Positions 1 through 8,256 of a stretch of DNA of 59,001 nucleotides are shown in pieces. Each line of letters begins with the position of its first letter. Within the stretch, counting starts at the first letter, position 1. This DNA comes from DAINRZ01 sp964634885 (GTDB lineage: Bacteria > Bacteroidota > Ignavibacteria > Kapaibacteriales > UBA2268), in contig CAZWLN010000026.1 of NCBI GenBank assembly GCA_964634885.1, positions 1 through 59,001 of the forward strand. The letters are read 5' to 3'. A program made the translations under genes and the position numbers. The notes below the pieces were generated by a model that saw only the letters and a list, made by a program, of their open reading frames with translations, was not told where the DNA came from and made no database searches.

Positions 1-15
1 TAGTTCTTCATTCTT

Positions 16-104
16 AATTCAGAATTTATAATTTATAATTCAGAATTTATAATTTTTAATTCAGAATTCGTAATTCGTAACTCGTAATTCGTAATTCGTA
101 ATTC
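16..104. repeat. Heptamer tandem array (AATTCAG / AATTTAT / AATTCGT)
   Basis: Twelve consecutive 7-base units can be read without a phase break from 16 to 99, followed by a partial unit. The units are variants of AATTCAG, AATTTAT and AATTCGT. The array ends about 10 bases before the stop codon of the minus-strand gene at 115-2445, so it lies just downstream of that gene. Reverse-complement variants of the same heptamers occur at 7386-7420, 7546-7606 and 58481-58592. This resembles the short tandemly repeated repetitive sequences known from cyanobacteria; its function is unknown. Confidence 0.85.
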
Positions 105-114
105 TCCAAACTCC

Positions 115-2445
115 TCACCTGCTCACTATCACCTTCACCACCCGTGCAGTGTTCCCGTGGCGTATGTGGATGAAATAGACACCGCTGCTAACCTGCGAGC
201 AATCCCAGTTCAGGTAGCCGCTTGCACGTGAAAGCCTTTCGAATGTAATCTTACCGCTCCCTTCTACTTTCTCACCTGCTGCGTCGATGACTCCTACCCT
301 GTTCAGGTCGAACTCTACAGCTGGATCGAAGTAAATCAGAGTTCGGACGTGGTTTGTTGAGGGTGTAGGTTTGGGCAGGTATAGATAGAGATAGGTTCCG
401 TCGGCTGTCGTTTCGGACTCGACAACGGAAACGGTGGAGTCCGGCCTGATCTCGATCCAGTAGCGGCCGACATCGGTTTGTACGCTGTCAAAGAACATAC
501 CCCAGAACCTGTTGCCGGATTTTTCAAATTGATAACAGGCACAACCTCCGTTCGGTAAAATATAATGCTTCCAATTGCTGCGATCGTTGATGTCCGTCAT
601 GTAGAAAATGGTATCGCGGATAGTTAAATAAATGGTGTCGTTTTCGGCGCATGCCTGGTTTAACAACCATGTATCCGAATCATACTTAGGGACTTTATAC
701 TGATAGACCGTGCTGATTGTACGTTTTTTCACGTCGAGTGCCTCGATGGAATAAACCGAATCATCTTTACAAAAATTGAACATAAACACAAGAGGGCTGC
801 CGTCAATTATCAATTCGGTATAGCGAAACAGCAGGTCCGATGGCCTGTACTTTTTGATAATTTCCCAGTTCCTACCGTGGTCGGTAGTGTATTTGGCCTC
901 AAAAGCATTGTCCTTGATATTCAGGCAGTGCACGAGGTAGGAATTAGTGTCGCCTGAGTTCACATAATCTATTACATATCCCGAATCGCGATAGGTGCAG
1001 ACAAGTTGAAACTGCTTGTCGTAAGTAAGTATTCTCGAATAGACTACGGTATCGTTCCTTTGGGAAAACCAGCTGACAACGAAGGCGTCATCTCTGATTT
1101 GCATATTATACGGAAAATACGGCAGTTTTGAATAATAATTCGGAGGATCCCAAGGAATGAAGTGGTAGCCTGGAAGAGAATCGAACCGTATTGTCTTACC
1201 AAAATCCCTGGTACTATATACCCCTTTGATCTTTTCTTTGTAATCCGTAGTTCCGATATACAGCGTTTTTTCTTTTTTGTCGTAAGCCTTGAAGTTAATT
1301 TTTGTTATATTTTTACAATAATGAAGGTTTTCCTTCCAGAGAATATTCGGCCTGATTGTCTTACCGTTGTCGGTAGAAATCAATATGTATCTATCATTTA
1401 TGAAATAGATTGTAGAATCATCGGTTTTATCCAAAATCGAACCTGTAAGATAGGACTTTAATGTCATGGCGCTGTCCTGCATGTTAATTTCCAACATATA
1501 GGTACCATCTCCCAAAACATAAATACGGCCATTATGATTGAATATGTCCTTTATAGAAAGTTCGGATTGGAACTCCTTGGCAGTAGAACCCATTTCTTTT
1601 GTAATAGAATTATTATGGTCAATGGTATAGGCCCGGTATATATATGGAACAGTGTCATTTTCAAGCTCGAACAGGGCCAGTCCCTCGCTTCCGGGCCTGT
1701 AGAGCAGGAAGTCGCCGCTATATTGCATGACAGTATCGAAGTCCGCCATGTCTTTTGTCCTGAACAGCCTGCTATCGACAACGATATATAAATAGTCCCC
1801 GTAGGTCCTCATCTGCAGCTTGTTGTTGCATGTGGTACACAATTTCAGTTTCGAAAACGAAACGGTGTCCACAGGATTGAGTTCAAGATCTAACACGATG
1901 TATTTCGCGTTTTCGGTTTCGGCAATAATTTGATCACGGAAACAGGCCAGGGAATAGCGGTACAGCCAGGGAACAGTCGGGTAAACCGGCCAGGTAGAGA
2001 AATTATATTTTGATTTGAGAGGGTATTCATGCTGAAAATTAAACTCATTGTCCATCGTAAACAGTTTATACTTAGTCCTGGCGCAGTAGCCGCCGGGCAG
2101 ACCCGTAACGGCAATCAGGGTGTCGTCGGTAATGTGCTTAACGCTCCAGTTCCGTCCATTGTCTTCCGAAACGGCGGCATCTCCCAGGTCTGTAAAAGCT
2201 GCGAGCCGGTTGTTTTCCCAAAACATTGCCACGATGGAGCCTTTGCGGAAAACAGTCCGGGTTTCCCATGGAGCGCCTTCTTCTGCCCTCATATACATTA
2301 TATCATTTGAGCCGTAAGCGATAACTGTATCGTTACGTTCTACAATTCCGTGAAAATCCATACCGAACGGAATTTTTTCCAGGACATCAGATTTACCATT
2401 GGAAATAAATATAAAAAACAGCAGGAATACACAAAATCTTCTCAT
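115..2445 (-). CDS. Secreted beta-propeller-like protein with T9SS sorting domain
   Basis: The protein is 776 aa. It starts with a signal peptide (residues 1 to about 19, Arg-rich n-region then a Phe/Leu/Ile core). The middle is rich in W/Y/D strand patterns and contains phrases such as VSEDNGRNWS and YTTDHGRNWE, which are typical of BNR/sialidase-type Asp-box propellers or VPS10-like sortilin folds. The last ~75 residues (FDLNRVGVIDAAG... then YLNWDCSQVSSGVYFIHI... KVIVSR) fit a type A T9SS C-terminal sorting domain, so export to the cell surface or medium is expected. The ATG start is preceded by AAAGGA about 8 bases upstream. No catalytic motif was recognised, so a binding or structural role is as likely as enzymatic activity. 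The domain assignment is by pattern only. Confidence 0.85.
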   Translation of the reverse strand: MRRFCVFLLFFIFISNGKSDVLEKIPFGMDFHGIVERNDTVIAYGSNDIMYMRAEEGAPWETRTVFRKGSIVAMFWENNRLAAFTDLGDAAVSEDNGRNWSVKHITDDTLIAVTGLPGGYCARTKYKLFTMDNEFNFQHEYPLKSKYNFSTWPVYPTVPWLYRYSLACFRDQIIAETENAKYIVLDLELNPVDTVSFSKLKLCTTCNNKLQMRTYGDYLYIVVDSRLFRTKDMADFDTVMQYSGDFLLYRPGSEGLALFELENDTVPYIYRAYTIDHNNSITKEMGSTAKEFQSELSIKDIFNHNGRIYVLGDGTYMLEINMQDSAMTLKSYLTGSILDKTDDSTIYFINDRYILISTDNGKTIRPNILWKENLHYCKNITKINFKAYDKKEKTLYIGTTDYKEKIKGVYSTRDFGKTIRFDSLPGYHFIPWDPPNYYSKLPYFPYNMQIRDDAFVVSWFSQRNDTVVYSRILTYDKQFQLVCTYRDSGYVIDYVNSGDTNSYLVHCLNIKDNAFEAKYTTDHGRNWEIIKKYRPSDLLFRYTELIIDGSPLVFMFNFCKDDSVYSIEALDVKKRTISTVYQYKVPKYDSDTWLLNQACAENDTIYLTIRDTIFYMTDINDRSNWKHYILPNGGCACYQFEKSGNRFWGMFFDSVQTDVGRYWIEIRPDSTVSVVESETTADGTYLYLYLPKPTPSTNHVRTLIYFDPAVEFDLNRVGVIDAAGEKVEGSGKITFERLSRASGYLNWDCSQVSSGVYFIHIRHGNTARVVKVIVSR

Positions 2446-2591
2446 CGATAAATTCCTTTCAATTTATTTTGATCGCCGTCCGAAAGTTTACAGACTCCGG
2501 ACGGCGACGGATAATTCAATTCTTTCTGATTTTCATTGTTTCAAAGTATTATTAACAATCCAAACACAAAAAAGTTTCAGGGGAAATTGAT

Positions 2592-3233
2592 TTATTGATT
2601 ATCACAAGCTGTTCCAAAGTTTAAGCAAGTACCAGATACAGGATTATCCCAATCATTATCAGGACAAGTCGGTACGCCGCCATAAGTGGTAAATGTTTCA
2701 TTTCTTCTTTCATACTCCCCTGTTTCTTCATTAAAACATTCTTCATAATGATGAACACAATAGGGTGAGTCGGGGCATACCATTAATACTTCCTCGGTCC
2801 AATAATTATCCGGAAAATTTCCATGTATTAAAATTGTACGATCTAAACAGCTATACTCTACAATTTCAGTTATTTTAGTATCCGGGCATGGAGGAATATT
2901 CGAACCGCAAATTTCACGATAACAAGCTTCAGTACATAAATAATTCAAAAGATCATTATATGCTCCACTTGTAATTGAACACCCATCAGAAGCTCTCATT
3001 TCCCTTAATTCTAGTCTAAACTTCCCCTGTACTACACTACATGTTACACATACTCTAACATATAATGTACAGGTATGTGGTTGTTGATTATTATCAATAT
3101 ATGTATAAGGACGTTCAAATTCCTTAATCAATCCGGTAGTACCGTCTTCATGCATACATGGTTCTTGTGCTTTAACCTGAAGGCCGGCTATAAAAAGCAT
3201 TACAAAAGCTACTATCATCAATTTCAATTTCAT
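2592..3233 (-). CDS. Cysteine-rich secreted protein of unknown function
   Basis: I place the start at the ATG at 3233, not at an upstream in-frame TTG (3248), because GGGAGA lies 7-8 bases before this ATG. The result is a 213 aa protein with a clean signal peptide (MKLKLMIVAFVML..., cleavage after VKA). The mature part carries about 18 cysteines, several as CxxC-like or closely spaced pairs (VCVTC, CTEAC, ECFNEETGEY). That suggests several disulfides in a secreted domain. There is no T9SS tail, so it may be periplasmic or use another route. No known family was recognised. It lies on the same strand as the T9SS gene at 115-2445, with about 150 bases between them. Confidence 0.75.
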   Translation of the reverse strand: MKLKLMIVAFVMLFIAGLQVKAQEPCMHEDGTTGLIKEFERPYTYIDNNQQPHTCTLYVRVCVTCSVVQGKFRLELREMRASDGCSITSGAYNDLLNYLCTEACYREICGSNIPPCPDTKITEIVEYSCLDRTILIHGNFPDNYWTEEVLMVCPDSPYCVHHYEECFNEETGEYERRNETFTTYGGVPTCPDNDWDNPVSGTCLNFGTACDNQ

Positions 3234-3280
3234 AACAAATTCTCCCAAAATAATTAAAAAATTTTACTTATTTTGGCACC

Positions 3281-3365
3281 GAGACTTACGGAGAAACTGT
3301 TTTGAAGTAGATCTCTCCGCAAGTCTGCACAGCGCCCGTAGCGGTACAGCCGTTACGGGTTTTTT
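3281..3365 (+). ncRNA. Candidate small structured RNA with intrinsic terminator
   Basis: Two hairpins follow each other on the plus strand. The first pairs GACTTACGGAGA (near 3284) with TCTCCGCAAGTC (near 3315-3327), with one G:U pair. The second is CCCGTAGCGG (3335-3344), loop TACAG, CCGTTACGGG (3350-3359), followed directly by six T. The second hairpin has the form of a Rho-independent terminator, yet no plus-strand gene ends here: the nearest gene upstream is on the minus strand. A short plus-strand transcript is therefore inferred. No known RNA family was recognised, and the promoter is not clear. Confidence 0.35.
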
Positions 3366-3930
3366 GCACCCTTTTCCGGCAATCCCTTCCCGCCCCCGCT
3401 ACCCAGGCTTAACACAGGGGAAACGATAAACTGACGCGATTTGAGGGAACACATGTTCCTGGCCTTCGGTAACTTACAACCGAATCCAACCGCCCCCTAC
3501 CCCCTCCTTATCCAAGGCGGGGGAAAGACACACTATCTGCCACTGACCACTAACCACCAGCAACCAGTTACTAACCGACAATCATAGGCATTGCTCCATT
3601 CATGCTAAAGTAATAAAACAAACCAAAATCATACACAATAACCTGGGCTTGTAAAATACCCGGCTTCGTGTACAGATTCGCCCCTTACCCGCATAAGGAC
3701 TTACCTGTTGTTATTCTTAAAATTTTCTCAAGTTTCATTCCAATTCACAAACAGAATATTCTGTCTCGAATTCATTATCAATATAGCAAAATATTAGCAA
3801 AAAAAAAAAATACTTTAAGGTAAGGCTAAATCCCGGCTGTCAACTCAGGCTAAGCCGCTGCCGATCTGCTTTCCACTGGAATTGTCATAACCGTAACGGT
3901 AATAAAAAGTAAAATACTTAAGTTCTTTTT
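3366..3930. other. Intergenic stretch without a recognised gene
   Basis: No convincing coding region is seen. The stretch contains a fragment of the GC-rich composite repeat (CCGCCCCC ... TCCTTATCCAAGGCGGGGG, about 3489-3526), a near-palindrome around GGAACACATGTTCC (about 3449), a CAGAATATTCTG palindrome (about 3755) and an A12 run near 3800. It is the downstream flank of mltG. Confidence 0.6.
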
Positions 3931-4965
3931 CTAACGCTTCTTCTCTGCATTCTTCCTGTAAACGGCGACATTGGCCAGGTGTTCCTGCTTTGTCCTTGAG
4001 AACAGGTGGCGGCCGCTGCCGTCGCCGATGGCGACGAAGTACATGTAGTCGCTTTTGCCGGGGTTAAGGGCAGCGCTGATGGCCTCTTCACCGGGAGAGT
4101 TGATTGGGCCGGGAGGCAGCCCGGGGTATTTATACGTATTGTAGGGGCTGTCGTAAAACAGGTCTTTGTTGTAAAGCTTACGCTTTGAGCCGACTGCATA
4201 CTGTACCGTCGGGTCCGCTTCCAGCTTCCAGCCTCTTGCCAGGCGGTTACAATAGACGGCGCTGACGACGGGCATCTCGTCGGATATGGGTGTTTCTGCC
4301 TGGATGATGGAGGCCAGCGCCAGTACTTTGGTCTTCGACCAGCCGGCAGCTTTTGCCTGTGCGGCAAACTTCCTGTCCCAGAGCTTCTTGTGGTAATCGA
4401 GCAGTTTCGTCAGTACTTCGTATTCGTCGTGGCGCCAGTAGAGCTGGTAGGTGTTGGGCATCAGGCAGCCTTCCGCGGAGCTTCCTTCGATGGCGTATTT
4501 ACGTAGAATGCTGTCCTGGGACGCAAGCGAAACGAATTTCGCCGAGTCGGCGCCGATTCGGTTCTTCAGGATGGATGCATATTCCCTGACGGACAGGCCT
4601 TCGGGAAAGGTAACCATGACGATGAACTGCTGCTCGCCTGAAAAAATGGCACGGATGACGTGCATGTTTGTGTTACCGTTCGTAAACCTGTATGTCCCGG
4701 CGTAGAGCTGCTTGTTGAAAATCCTGGAATAGATCTTGGCAAAGTTCACGAAGTACCATCGGGGCAGAAGAATACCCTTTTCGTTGATGATGTCCATTGC
4801 GCTTTCAATGGAGGCATTCTTCGGAATGACTATCAGCAGTTCGCTGTTTTTTTCGATGGGCAGCTTCCCGCTGAGTTTGCTGTCGCTGTAAAAATAGAGG
4901 AATACACTGATGCCGATTACCAGCAATACTATTGTTATCAGGATAATACTTACTATTCTATTCAT
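3931..4965 (-). CDS. mltG: Endolytic murein transglycosylase MltG (YceG family)
   Basis: MltG is an inner-membrane lytic transglycosylase that cuts nascent glycan strands and is thought to set their length. The protein is 344 aa from the ATG at 4965; an in-frame TTG lies 15 bases upstream, but the ATG has GAGA upstream and is preferred. One N-terminal membrane segment (about residues 4-26) is followed by a LysM-like region (SELLIVIPKNASIESAMDII). The YceG catalytic domain shows the family signatures LASIIQAET (catalytic Glu near 224), VSAVYCNRL, LEADPTVQYAVG, PYNTYKYPGLPPGPINSPG and YFVAIGDGSGRHLFS. Length and motif order match the family. It is divergent from tsaD. Confidence 0.95.
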   Translation of the reverse strand: MNRIVSIILITIVLLVIGISVFLYFYSDSKLSGKLPIEKNSELLIVIPKNASIESAMDIINEKGILLPRWYFVNFAKIYSRIFNKQLYAGTYRFTNGNTNMHVIRAIFSGEQQFIVMVTFPEGLSVREYASILKNRIGADSAKFVSLASQDSILRKYAIEGSSAEGCLMPNTYQLYWRHDEYEVLTKLLDYHKKLWDRKFAAQAKAAGWSKTKVLALASIIQAETPISDEMPVVSAVYCNRLARGWKLEADPTVQYAVGSKRKLYNKDLFYDSPYNTYKYPGLPPGPINSPGEEAISAALNPGKSDYMYFVAIGDGSGRHLFSRTKQEHLANVAVYRKNAEKKR

Positions 4966-5191
4966 TTTCAGAATTCTCAATTTCCATACAGAATAATTAA
5001 CTAAATGTAATTTAAGAAGAAAGTTCGTAAGGACAAAGCTATTATCATTATGATAAGCAGCAGAAGTCCTGATTATAACAGTCAGGAAATTCCGTCCTGC
5101 CGGGCGCGGTTAATTTCCTAACCCGATATTTTAGCAATATTTCTTAATTTTACATCTTTAAAAAATGAAAAAAATAAATAAAAAATAGATT

Positions 5192-6229
5192 ATGAATATA
5201 CTGGCAATAGAATCATCGTGCGATGAGACCTCAGCATCCGTCATCAGGGACGGAGCGGTCATCAGCAATATCATCTCCTCACAGCAGTTTCATTTCAGGT
5301 ACGGCGGTGTTGTGCCGGAGCTGGCTTCGAGGGCGCATCTCGAGTCGATCTCCGCTGTTGTAAAGGAAGCGCTCCTGGCTGCGGGAACGACCATCCATGA
5401 CATTGGCCTGCTGGCAGCTACGACCGAACCCGGACTTGCCGGTTCACTCATCGTCGGAGCCAATTTCGCCAAGGGGCTGGCATTAAGGTACAAGCTGCCG
5501 TTAGTACCGGTCAATCACATCGAGGGGCACCTGTTCTCCGGCTGCATCAACAACCCGGACATCATTTTTCCTTTCATTACACTTGTTGTAAGCGGCGGCC
5601 ATACCATTATCTTCCTCGTCAACTCATACACAGACTATGAGATACTGGGGGCTACAAGAGACGACGCAGCAGGTGAAGCCTTCGACAAAATCGCCATGCT
5701 ACTGGGACTGGGCTATCCCGGCGGGCCTGAGATCGACAGGCTGGCAAAGCAGGGAGATCCGAAGAAGTACAAATTCCCGCGCTCGATGATCGGCGACAAA
5801 AGCTATGATTTTAGTTTCAGCGGATTGAAAACTTCAGTACGCTATTTCCTTGAGAAGCAGTTCGCTGGGAAGATTTTCGAAGAGGAGGTGCCTAACCTTT
5901 GTGCTTCCGTCCAGTCGGCAATTGTCGATGTGCTTGTCAGGAAAACAGTGAACGCTGCAAAAGACAACAGGATTAAAACCATTGTCATTGCCGGGGGCGT
6001 TTCGGCAAATTCTGCTCTCAGGGAAAAGATGCAGTCCGCGGTGGCAAAGTATAATGGCTTCAGGGTCATCACTCCCGATTTTGGCTATTGTATGGACAAC
6101 GCCGCTATGATAGGGTTCATTGCAGAACAGAAGCTACTGTCGGGCAGCATCGACGATTTCCGCGACCTTACATTCACGGTTTCATCCAATGCCATCAGGG
6201 CGCCGAAATTGAAACGCAAGAAACATTAG
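5192..6229 (+). CDS. tsaD: tRNA N6-threonylcarbamoyladenosine transferase TsaD
   Basis: TsaD transfers the threonylcarbamoyl group from TC-AMP to A37 of ANN-decoding tRNAs, acting with TsaB and TsaE in the cytoplasm. The protein is 345 aa, the usual length. It begins MNILAIESSCDETSAS, the hallmark N-terminus. It contains the metal-binding HIEGH motif (about residues 109-113), VSGGHT, the DDAAGEAFDK region and a C-terminal AGGVSANSALRE and DNAAMIG segment. The leader is A-rich with no clear Shine-Dalgarno sequence. Its stop codon overlaps the stop of the convergent fbp gene by 4 bases. TsaB and TsaE are not in this window. Confidence 0.97.
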   Translation: MNILAIESSCDETSASVIRDGAVISNIISSQQFHFRYGGVVPELASRAHLESISAVVKEALLAAGTTIHDIGLLAATTEPGLAGSLIVGANFAKGLALRYKLPLVPVNHIEGHLFSGCINNPDIIFPFITLVVSGGHTIIFLVNSYTDYEILGATRDDAAGEAFDKIAMLLGLGYPGGPEIDRLAKQGDPKKYKFPRSMIGDKSYDFSFSGLKTSVRYFLEKQFAGKIFEEEVPNLCASVQSAIVDVLVRKTVNAAKDNRIKTIVIAGGVSANSALREKMQSAVAKYNGFRVITPDFGYCMDNAAMIGFIAEQKLLSGSIDDFRDLTFTVSSNAIRAPKLKRKKH

Positions 6230-7260
6230 AATCCGTGAGGGGGCCTGCCTTCCATGAACATCAGCAGTTCTTCGATGTTTTCCGGGCTGCCAACGAAAAA
6301 CGGCGTAGTCTGGTGGATGGACTTCGGCTCGACACCGAGAATGCTCTGCTTACCTGTCGTTGACCTGCCGCCTGCTTTTTCGATTATATACGATAGTGGG
6401 TTTGCTTCATAGACCAAGCGTATCTTTCCCTCAGGCTTGTCTTTCTCACCGGGGTAAAGGTATATGCCACCGTAGTGTATGATCCTGTGGATATCGGCTA
6501 CGGCAGAGGCTACATAGCGCTGGTTGTATGGAGTCTTCCTCTTTTTGTCGGGCACTTTAATATAGTGAATATAATTCCTGACTTCCTCGCTCCATTTCAG
6601 GTTGTTCCCTTCATTGCAACTGTAACTCGAGCCGTAATGGGGAATTGTAATATCTTTATGGGTAAGAAAGAATTCACCTATCAGCGGGTCGTAAGTAAAT
6701 ACATTCACACCGTTGCCGGTTGTGTAAACGAGTACCGTACAGCTTCCGTAGAGTACGTAGCCTGCGGCAATCAGGTTGTAACCGGGTTGCAGCACATCTT
6801 CCAGGTTCCCGCCGTCTTTCCGGGCCGGATCGCGTCTTTTGTAGATGCCGAAGATGGAACCGATGGTGATGCTGACGTCGATATTGCCGGAGCCGTCGAG
6901 AGGGTCGAAAACGAGGACATACTTGCCTTTGGGGTTGTCGTTGCTGATCCTGATGAGATCGACGGATTCCTCAGAAGCCATTACACAGATGTGGCCGCCC
7001 TGGCTCATTGTTTTGTTGATGACCTCGTTGGCATACAGGTCGAGCCTCCTGACTCTTTCTCCGTGTACGTTGACGTTCTCGGTCAGTCCGAGGATGTCGT
7101 TCAGTCCGGCACGGCGAACATTGCTCGAGATGAGTTTAAAGGCAAATGTCAGGTCGTGCAGCAACTGGGTAAATTCGCCTGTGGCAGCAGGATGGAGCCC
7201 TTCCTGTTCGACAATATGCCTGTCAATTGTCAGGAGTTTAGAAGTCTTTATTACAGCCAT
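6226..7260 (-). CDS. fbp: Fructose-1,6-bisphosphatase class I
   Basis: Fbp hydrolyses fructose 1,6-bisphosphate to fructose 6-phosphate in gluconeogenesis. The protein is 344 aa. The metal-binding signature FDPLDGSGNIDVS (about residues 127-139) is complete. It is followed by VGTIFGIY-like residues (SIGSIFGIYKR), and later by the substrate-site regions RYVASAVADIHRI, GGIYLYPGEKDKPEGKIRLVYEANPLSYIIEKAGG and TPFFVGSPENI. All are typical of class I enzymes. The start is an ATG with little Shine-Dalgarno sequence. A perfect inverted repeat (7282-7304) overlaps the probable promoter and suggests repressor control. The gene is convergent with tsaD. Confidence 0.97.
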   Translation of the reverse strand: MAVIKTSKLLTIDRHIVEQEGLHPAATGEFTQLLHDLTFAFKLISSNVRRAGLNDILGLTENVNVHGERVRRLDLYANEVINKTMSQGGHICVMASEESVDLIRISNDNPKGKYVLVFDPLDGSGNIDVSITIGSIFGIYKRRDPARKDGGNLEDVLQPGYNLIAAGYVLYGSCTVLVYTTGNGVNVFTYDPLIGEFFLTHKDITIPHYGSSYSCNEGNNLKWSEEVRNYIHYIKVPDKKRKTPYNQRYVASAVADIHRIIHYGGIYLYPGEKDKPEGKIRLVYEANPLSYIIEKAGGRSTTGKQSILGVEPKSIHQTTPFFVGSPENIEELLMFMEGRPPHGF

Positions 7261-7281
7261 TAATTTCTAATTTATTCCAAA

Positions 7282-7308
7282 TTTGTAACTAAAACAGTTA
7301 CAAAATTA
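7282..7308 (-). promoter_or_regulatory. Operator-like perfect inverted repeat over the fbp promoter
   Basis: The arms are TTTGTAACT (7282-7290) and AGTTACAAA (7296-7304), separated by 5 bases and perfectly complementary. Read on the minus strand, TAATTTTG (7308 to 7301) matches the Bacteroidota -7 consensus TAnnTTTG, and its last bases are the first bases of the inverted repeat. A repressor bound here would cover the start site of fbp, whose ATG is at 7260. A third half-site, AGTTACAA, lies near 7317. The regulator is not identified. Confidence 0.5.
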
Positions 7309-7385
7309 GCAATAATAGTTACAATATTTTAGAAATTTAATTAAATTTGGCTTGGTTTAGATTAGTTGGGAGTGAGGAGTTAGGT

Positions 7386-7420
7386 GAATTACGAATTACG
7401 AATGACGAATGACGAATGAC
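7386..7420. repeat. Heptamer array (GAATTAC, GAATGAC)
   Basis: Five exact-phase heptamers are present: two GAATTAC followed by three GAATGAC. GAATTAC is the reverse complement, in rotated form, of AATTCGT seen at the start of the window. The array lies in the fbp / YbaK intergenic space. Confidence 0.85.
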
Positions 7421-7460
7421 GAGTTGAAGAGACGCTAGACGTGCAACTCGATGATAGAAA

Positions 7461-7515
7461 CCAGTTTCAACTGGATTAGGGTGCCAGGAGTAGAGACAGG
7501 TCTCAGACCTGTCTC
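7461..7515. repeat. Two short inverted repeats, one nearly perfect (11-base arms)
   Basis: GAGACAGGTCT (7493-7503) and AGACCTGTCTC (7505-7515) form a perfect inverted repeat around a single C. Just upstream, CCAGTT-TC-AACTGG (7461-7474) is another palindrome. There is no T-run. A similar GAGAC-type palindrome occurs at 22854-22871. They look like dispersed hairpin repeats and not like a terminator for either divergent gene. Confidence 0.6.
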
Positions 7516-7545
7516 ACACCATAAGACTGGTGAAGGGAGTATGGA

Positions 7546-7608
7546 AAATTACGAATTACGAATGACGAGCCGAGCGTAGCGAGACCGGCGGAGCCAATTA
7601 CGAATTTG
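7546..7608. repeat. Heptamer array containing a GC-rich 28-base insert kept in phase
   Basis: AT-rich heptamers (GAATTAC, GAATGAC) are interrupted from 7567 by GC-rich heptamers starting GAGCCGA then GCGTAGC, before returning to CAATTAC. The insert is a whole number of heptamers, so the 7-base phase is kept. Near-identical inserts occur twice at 58502-58573. Confidence 0.8.
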
Positions 7609-7686
7609 TGGCAAAGAATTTCAGAAGAAGATAAGTTATAAATTGAAGATAATAACTAATTATTAATAATATGCAGGAATGAAAAA

Positions 7687-8178
7687 GTGTCAAAGACAGA
7701 CTATCCGGTAACGCCGGCAGTAAGAGAACTGAAAAGCCTCGGCATTGGTTACGAGCCTTTTCAGTATGAATACGAGGAAAAAGGCGGGACACGCCAGACT
7801 TCTCTTGAACTCAGTGTCGATGAGCACTGTGTGGTAAAGACTCTCGTATTTGAGGATGAAACGACAAAGTCGTTTATTGTCCTGATGCATGGGGACAAGG
7901 AAGTGTCGCTGAAGGAACTGGCACGCGTCAGGGGCTGCAAGAAGATCAGTCCCTGCGATGCACAGAAGGCAATGAAGGCTACCGGCTACCAGTTCGGCGG
8001 TACAAGCCCCTTCGGTACAAAAATGAAGCTGGAAGTGTACGTCGAAGAAACAATACTCAGCCTCGACAGAATCTATATCAACGGGGGAAAACGAGGCTTC
8101 ATCGTAGCAATCGATCCGAATGACCTCAGGAAAGCATTCTCCTTGTCTGAGGTAAATGTTGCCATCGATAATAAATAG
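7687..8178 (+). CDS. ybaK: YbaK/EbsC-type aminoacyl-tRNA deacylase (Cys-tRNA(Pro) deacylase-like)
   Basis: YbaK proteins hydrolyse mischarged Cys-tRNA(Pro). This one is 163 aa, the family's size. It begins TPAVRELKSLGIGYEPFQYEY, as in YbaK (TPA...L....I.Y....Y.H). The lysine-containing KTLVFE element, GDKEVSLKELARVRGCKKI, the G(Y)xFGGTSPFGTKMKLEVYVE segment and INGGKRGFIVAIDPNDL all align with YbaK/ProX domains. The start is a GTG at 7687 with AGGA 8 bases upstream; two nearby ATGs are out of frame. Substrate specificity (Cys-tRNA(Pro) or another editing role) is inferred from family. Confidence 0.92.
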   Translation: MSKTDYPVTPAVRELKSLGIGYEPFQYEYEEKGGTRQTSLELSVDEHCVVKTLVFEDETTKSFIVLMHGDKEVSLKELARVRGCKKISPCDAQKAMKATGYQFGGTSPFGTKMKLEVYVEETILSLDRIYINGGKRGFIVAIDPNDLRKAFSLSEVNVAIDNK

Positions 8179-8256
8179 TATGAAATTAAGAGTATTATTG
8201 ACTAAATTTACCGGCGAAGTAAGTTAGTAATTTGTAGTTTGTTTACATGGAGAATT

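Noticed and set aside
6475..7263. Plus-strand open frame of 262 codons opposite fbp
   Set aside because: Antisense of a complete class I fructose-bisphosphatase; no ribosome site or recognisable protein.
7493..7515. Terminator between fbp and YbaK genes
   Set aside because: The two genes are divergent, so no transcript should end here, and no T-run follows the inverted repeat.
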